From Nitrososphaeria archaeon (GTDB taxonomy: Archaea; Thermoproteota; Nitrososphaeria; Nitrososphaerales; JAAOZN01): DNA of 64,000 nt. Positions 60,956-64,000 of this stretch are shown here, in pieces (position 1 is the stretch's first letter; every line of letters begins with the position of its first letter). Made by a program: the position numbers and the translations under genes. Location of the stretch: positions 31,800 to 95,799 of the forward strand of contig JARVJZ010000002.1 of the NCBI GenBank assembly GCA_029775855.1, read 5' to 3'. The notes under the pieces were generated by a model that saw nothing but the letters and a program-made list of their open reading frames with translations, made no database searches and had not been told where the DNA came from.

Positions 60956-63610
60956 TTGAAGAAGACCCTACTACTCATAATAATATTAGCTTCATCTATT
61001 CTTGCTCAATATGACTTAGCTTCAGCTTCAACTGCGCCTCTTAAGGAAGACCTGAAGATCTTTGTGACTAAGGATTCGGTGGTAGTAAGTGCAGCGTTGA
61101 GCGGAGAAGACTTAAGCCTAAGAGAATTAGATAACCTACCTCTAGAAGGCGTTAACAGCTATAGGTTAATAGCGTCGCATGTAGCGGAGTGGCTTCCAGA
61201 ATTCTATATACTTGGCGACGAAGGATACAAAGCGCTGCCTATAAACCCAGTTCCAAAAGAAGGGTTGAACCTCGTAGTCGAGGCTGAAGGCAAAAGGCAA
61301 GCTGACTCAGCAGCCCAAGCCCTAGGGAAGACTTTGAAGGCAGCTTTTATACCGATAGGCGCAGAAGGCTCCAAATACACATACTATTCACACATTGACT
61401 TCAAATTTACTAGTAAAATGCTCTTAGATGCTCTACCAGAGTTAAAAGACGGCTTTACCAACCTTCTAAAGTCGATCTTTGATAAGAAGAACCTACAGAT
61501 TATAGTGTTAGATGTTCAGAGGTCTCAGACAAGCTTCTCTAAGCATCTAACGCTCCTTTACGCTGAATCTAAAGGGTTAACGCCTACTTTCGACTTTGAC
61601 TCTGTTTTACCCCTCTTCTCTAATACCACAGCTTCTAAAGATGTTGCTGAGACTGTAGTTGAAGTTGTGTTTGCTGATGCACTTATATCTAAGGACAACT
61701 CTTTAAGGTCTGCTACTGTGGTGAACTTCCCAGAAAACATTTCTTCGAAGGTTTCGTTTAAGTTGGCTGGTGGTGAGAAACCTCTTTTATCTAAGATTGA
61801 TCTAATATACTGCCCTCCTTTACTCAAGGTTGAAAGGCTAGTAGATAGTGGGGTAGTGGAGGCTGTTGAGGGCAAGGATACGGTCGAAGTTACCATTAAA
61901 ATTCAGAATGTTGCCCCAGTAGGGAGCGGGGCTGCGGAAGGCTTAAGTTTAAATGAAAGATGGTGGGTGGAGAAGTTCGATTTAGTCAGCGGCAAGACAA
62001 CTCTAACCAACCTTACACTCAAAGCCGGTGAAAAAGAAGAGCTGCGCTATGTCATAAAAGTAAAGGAAAAAACACCCTCAGAGTTCCTAGTAGAGGGGAA
62101 AGAAACACCAATAACCTACACTTACAGACTCGGCAGCGAAGTCTTCAACGGTAGAGCATACCCCAACGACATAAGGCTAATCTTAAACAAGCCACGCCCC
62201 ACACTTATTGCAACCTTAGAGGCACAAGAACCTACACCTCTTAAACCATCAAACACTTTGATTCTGAAGGTCGGCAACTTAGGTGCTAGAAGCGCTGAAA
62301 ACATATCTGTTAGAGTAGAGAATATTAGCGTTGCACATAACCCTATTCTTAAGCCGCTTGAAAACTGGAAGGTCGAAGTCCTTGTTGAACCACAGCATCT
62401 AACGCAGCCTCTCCGTGAAGTTAAAGTCTTGGTGCAATGGGTTGATGAGGAGGGTGAAAAACAAACCTACACGAATACTGTTTCTGTTTTGTTCAGCCGC
62501 TCTACAATTGGAGCGCCAAAACTGAATCTAATGCAGTCAGCAAGCATCTCTCCAGACAAATCTGGCTTCACTTTAAAAAGTGTTGTAGCCGTAAAAGTCA
62601 CTTCAGTTAATGGAACCACACTTAGACTCACAACAAATCTACCAGAAGGCTTCGAACTCACAGGAGGAGACTTTACCCAAAAAGCTGGAAGTATTGAGGT
62701 TGTGTCTTTAGTCAGTAAAGGCGAGATTCAGCAAAACTTCAGCTACACTTTAAGAGCGAGCGAATACATCAACTTTGTTCAACCACCCATACTAGGTGAG
62801 GTAGATTGGGGCGGTTTTAAACTCAAATCCGCCTCAAACTCTTACACCTACGCTGAAGGGGTTAGAGTTTCTTTTAACATCTCTAAGACTGTAGGGTTCA
62901 GAGGGTCAACATCTAACATAAAGGCTTCAATAGTAAACCTAGGACCCTTTCCGGTTTACAACATTAAGATTAGATCCTTAAACTATTCTTATGCTGAATC
63001 TTCTTTCATAGAGAAGGCTGATGAAGTGTTGGATGTAGGGCAGACGCTTGAACTTGAATTTAACATACGCTATGCTGCCGAGGGAGCATATGACTATCTA
63101 CCGATTGGAGGTAGTTTCATCTTCTCAACACAAAACCATTCGTTAAAGGTAGCGCCAATAAAGATATCGGTAGAGAAGCCTATAAGTTTGAGTCTGCAAG
63201 CCCCAAGAAGCCTTGTCGAAAAGCAAGAAAACGCTCTTACCTTAGTAGTTTCTAACCCCTCTTCATTAACGGTCAGCGATATCCATATCAGTTTAGCGTT
63301 TTCGGGTGTTGAGACACCACAAACACCTATTGAGTTAAAGATCTCTGAGCTTAAAGCTGGCGAGATAGTAAATAGAGAGGTTCGATTCACGCCTTCATCT
63401 GTCTTCTCCTTAAAGATCTTACCGACACTAAAATTCAGCTTTGATGGTGAAACACTTTTAGGAGAATCTTATGAGACCAAATTATCTGTTAATGAAAATA
63501 TGGAGATTAGATACGCTCTACCCATTGCTTTAAGTGTAGCGCTAGTCATCGCCACAGCATACATTTCACGCAGAGTTTCAAGAGAAAAACCACTAGATAA
63601 GGGTGAATAG
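60956..63610 (+). CDS. Large exported membrane-anchored beta-rich protein
   Basis: 884 residues: signal peptide (about 1-24, cleavage near ASASTA), a long beta-rich body with repeated CARDB/NEW3-like segments (for example TLILKVGNLGARSAENISV and LTLVVSNPSSLTVSDI), and one C-terminal membrane helix (about 853-872) before a short charged tail. So it is anchored with its bulk outside. The role is unknown; surface adhesion or S-layer organisation is a guess. CTTTATAAC at 60916-60924 is its likely TATA box; the start is TTG 60956. Confidence 0.8.
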   Translation: MKKTLLLIIILASSILAQYDLASASTAPLKEDLKIFVTKDSVVVSAALSGEDLSLRELDNLPLEGVNSYRLIASHVAEWLPEFYILGDEGYKALPINPVPKEGLNLVVEAEGKRQADSAAQALGKTLKAAFIPIGAEGSKYTYYSHIDFKFTSKMLLDALPELKDGFTNLLKSIFDKKNLQIIVLDVQRSQTSFSKHLTLLYAESKGLTPTFDFDSVLPLFSNTTASKDVAETVVEVVFADALISKDNSLRSATVVNFPENISSKVSFKLAGGEKPLLSKIDLIYCPPLLKVERLVDSGVVEAVEGKDTVEVTIKIQNVAPVGSGAAEGLSLNERWWVEKFDLVSGKTTLTNLTLKAGEKEELRYVIKVKEKTPSEFLVEGKETPITYTYRLGSEVFNGRAYPNDIRLILNKPRPTLIATLEAQEPTPLKPSNTLILKVGNLGARSAENISVRVENISVAHNPILKPLENWKVEVLVEPQHLTQPLREVKVLVQWVDEEGEKQTYTNTVSVLFSRSTIGAPKLNLMQSASISPDKSGFTLKSVVAVKVTSVNGTTLRLTTNLPEGFELTGGDFTQKAGSIEVVSLVSKGEIQQNFSYTLRASEYINFVQPPILGEVDWGGFKLKSASNSYTYAEGVRVSFNISKTVGFRGSTSNIKASIVNLGPFPVYNIKIRSLNYSYAESSFIEKADEVLDVGQTLELEFNIRYAAEGAYDYLPIGGSFIFSTQNHSLKVAPIKISVEKPISLSLQAPRSLVEKQENALTLVVSNPSSLTVSDIHISLAFSGVETPQTPIELKISELKAGEIVNREVRFTPSSVFSLKILPTLKFSFDGETLLGESYETKLSVNENMEIRYALPIALSVALVIATAYISRRVSREKPLDKGE

Positions 63611-63611
63611 A

Positions 63612-64000
63612 ATGATATATGAAGATGTGATAGTAGACGCCCTTGAACACGCTAAAATAAAGTTCAAAGAGAGCAAACCTATGGAAAACATATCAAGAAT
63701 CGTTGGTGAAGGTGCTTCTGGAGACAGCACGCTATTGCTTGATAAGATTGTTGAAGAAGAAATACTTACATTTTTAAATGAAAAAATTGGAAGATGCCTT
63801 ATAGTCTCAGAGGAAGCTGGTGTAGTAGGAGAGCAGTCCTCAGAGTTAACGGTGCTGGTAGACCCTGTTGACGGAAGCACAAATGCTAGCCGCGGAATAC
63901 CTCTCTTCTCATCAAGCATAGCAATAGCAAAAGGTAGAAGGTTCTCTGACATAGAAGCAGCTGGAACCATAGACCTCGTCAGCGGAGAACTGATAACAGC
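63612..64000 (+). CDS. Inositol monophosphatase / fructose-bisphosphatase-family enzyme, 3' end outside the window
   Basis: First 129 codons of a sugar-phosphatase-fold gene. The metal site is seen as SEEAG (first ligand) and DPVDGSTNASRGIP (second), the core of the IMPase/FBPase archaeal family. Dual activity on inositol phosphate and fructose bisphosphate is common in archaea. ATG 63612 follows GGGTGA, one base after the previous stop, so it is co-transcribed with the exported protein gene. Confidence 0.9.
   Translation, partial: MIYEDVIVDALEHAKIKFKESKPMENISRIVGEGASGDSTLLLDKIVEEEILTFLNEKIGRCLIVSEEAGVVGEQSSELTVLVDPVDGSTNASRGIPLFSSSIAIAKGRRFSDIEAAGTIDLVSGELIT

Noticed and set aside
1..64000. 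CRISPR arrays, IS elements, inteins
   Set aside because: No regularly spaced repeats or transposase genes were seen, and polB, radA and carB show no intein at usual sites.

Overview
The window is a gene-dense stretch of an archaeal chromosome of about 43% GC by eye. Archaeal information-processing genes settle the domain: 20S proteasome alpha subunit, SBDS, the exosome subunits Rrp4/Rrp41/Rrp42 and Csl4, eL43, eL37, a KEOPS Pcc1-like protein, an Sm-like protein, prefoldin beta, RadA, a family B DNA polymerase and EndoQ. TATA boxes, short leaders, frequent GTG/TTG starts and introns with bulge-helix-bulge (BHB) splice motifs fit this. The BHB introns, including two in one tRNA, and the lone PolB point to the TACK/Thermoproteota side, perhaps a thermophilic relative of Nitrososphaeria or Bathyarchaeia. 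The speD-bpsA pair for branched polyamines suggests a thermophile. The lineage call is inference.

Layout. 1-4 kb: proteasome/SBDS/exosome/eL43/Pcc1 operon. 4.0-5.5 kb: tRNA-Tyr with two introns, its 3' end used as attachment site by a decayed 1.4-kb integrated element carrying an MNT-HEPN toxin-antitoxin pair and an integrase remnant. 5.5-13.6 kb: a metallo-hydrolase, moaC-moaB-thiL, a TRAM protein, trmI, EndoQ and proS. 13.7-19.5 kb: polB, csl4, ilvE, pheA and a racemase. 19.5-25.9 kb: threonine genes lysC-hom (minus) and thrB-thrC (plus), separated by an AT-rich island holding one unusual radical SAM gene. 25.9-38.3 kb: a large secreted subtilase, a biotin-dependent carboxyltransferase, speD-bpsA, birA-bioY, prefoldin beta, a phosphatase/redoxin pair, tsr3 and a quinone oxidoreductase-like gene. 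38.3-42.7 kb: carA-carB. 42.9-49.5 kb: ftr, rpiA, a coiled-coil protein, lsm-eL37, a ferredoxin-AOR pair and a Rieske protein. 49.6-64 kb: purine salvage (apt, mtnP), sod, nnrE, an AmrS-type radical SAM enzyme, trmO, a sulfite-oxidase-like fold protein, a PhoU-AbrB regulator, pyrG, radA, a large exported protein and the start of an IMPase/FBPase-type gene.

The main discovery is in carB. Its conserved N-terminus is present but is cut by 21 nt containing two in-frame stops. Those 21 nt are bounded by a complete BHB motif, and exact removal restores the conserved motif GEFDYSG. The same architecture (4-bp central helix, two 3-nt bulges, small hairpin) bounds the 20-nt intron of the tRNA-Tyr gene in this window. 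I therefore read carB as a spliced protein-coding gene. The first codon of carB appears to be AUA, placed by a strong Shine-Dalgarno sequence inside carA. A plain ORF caller would report carB as truncated by about 85 residues.
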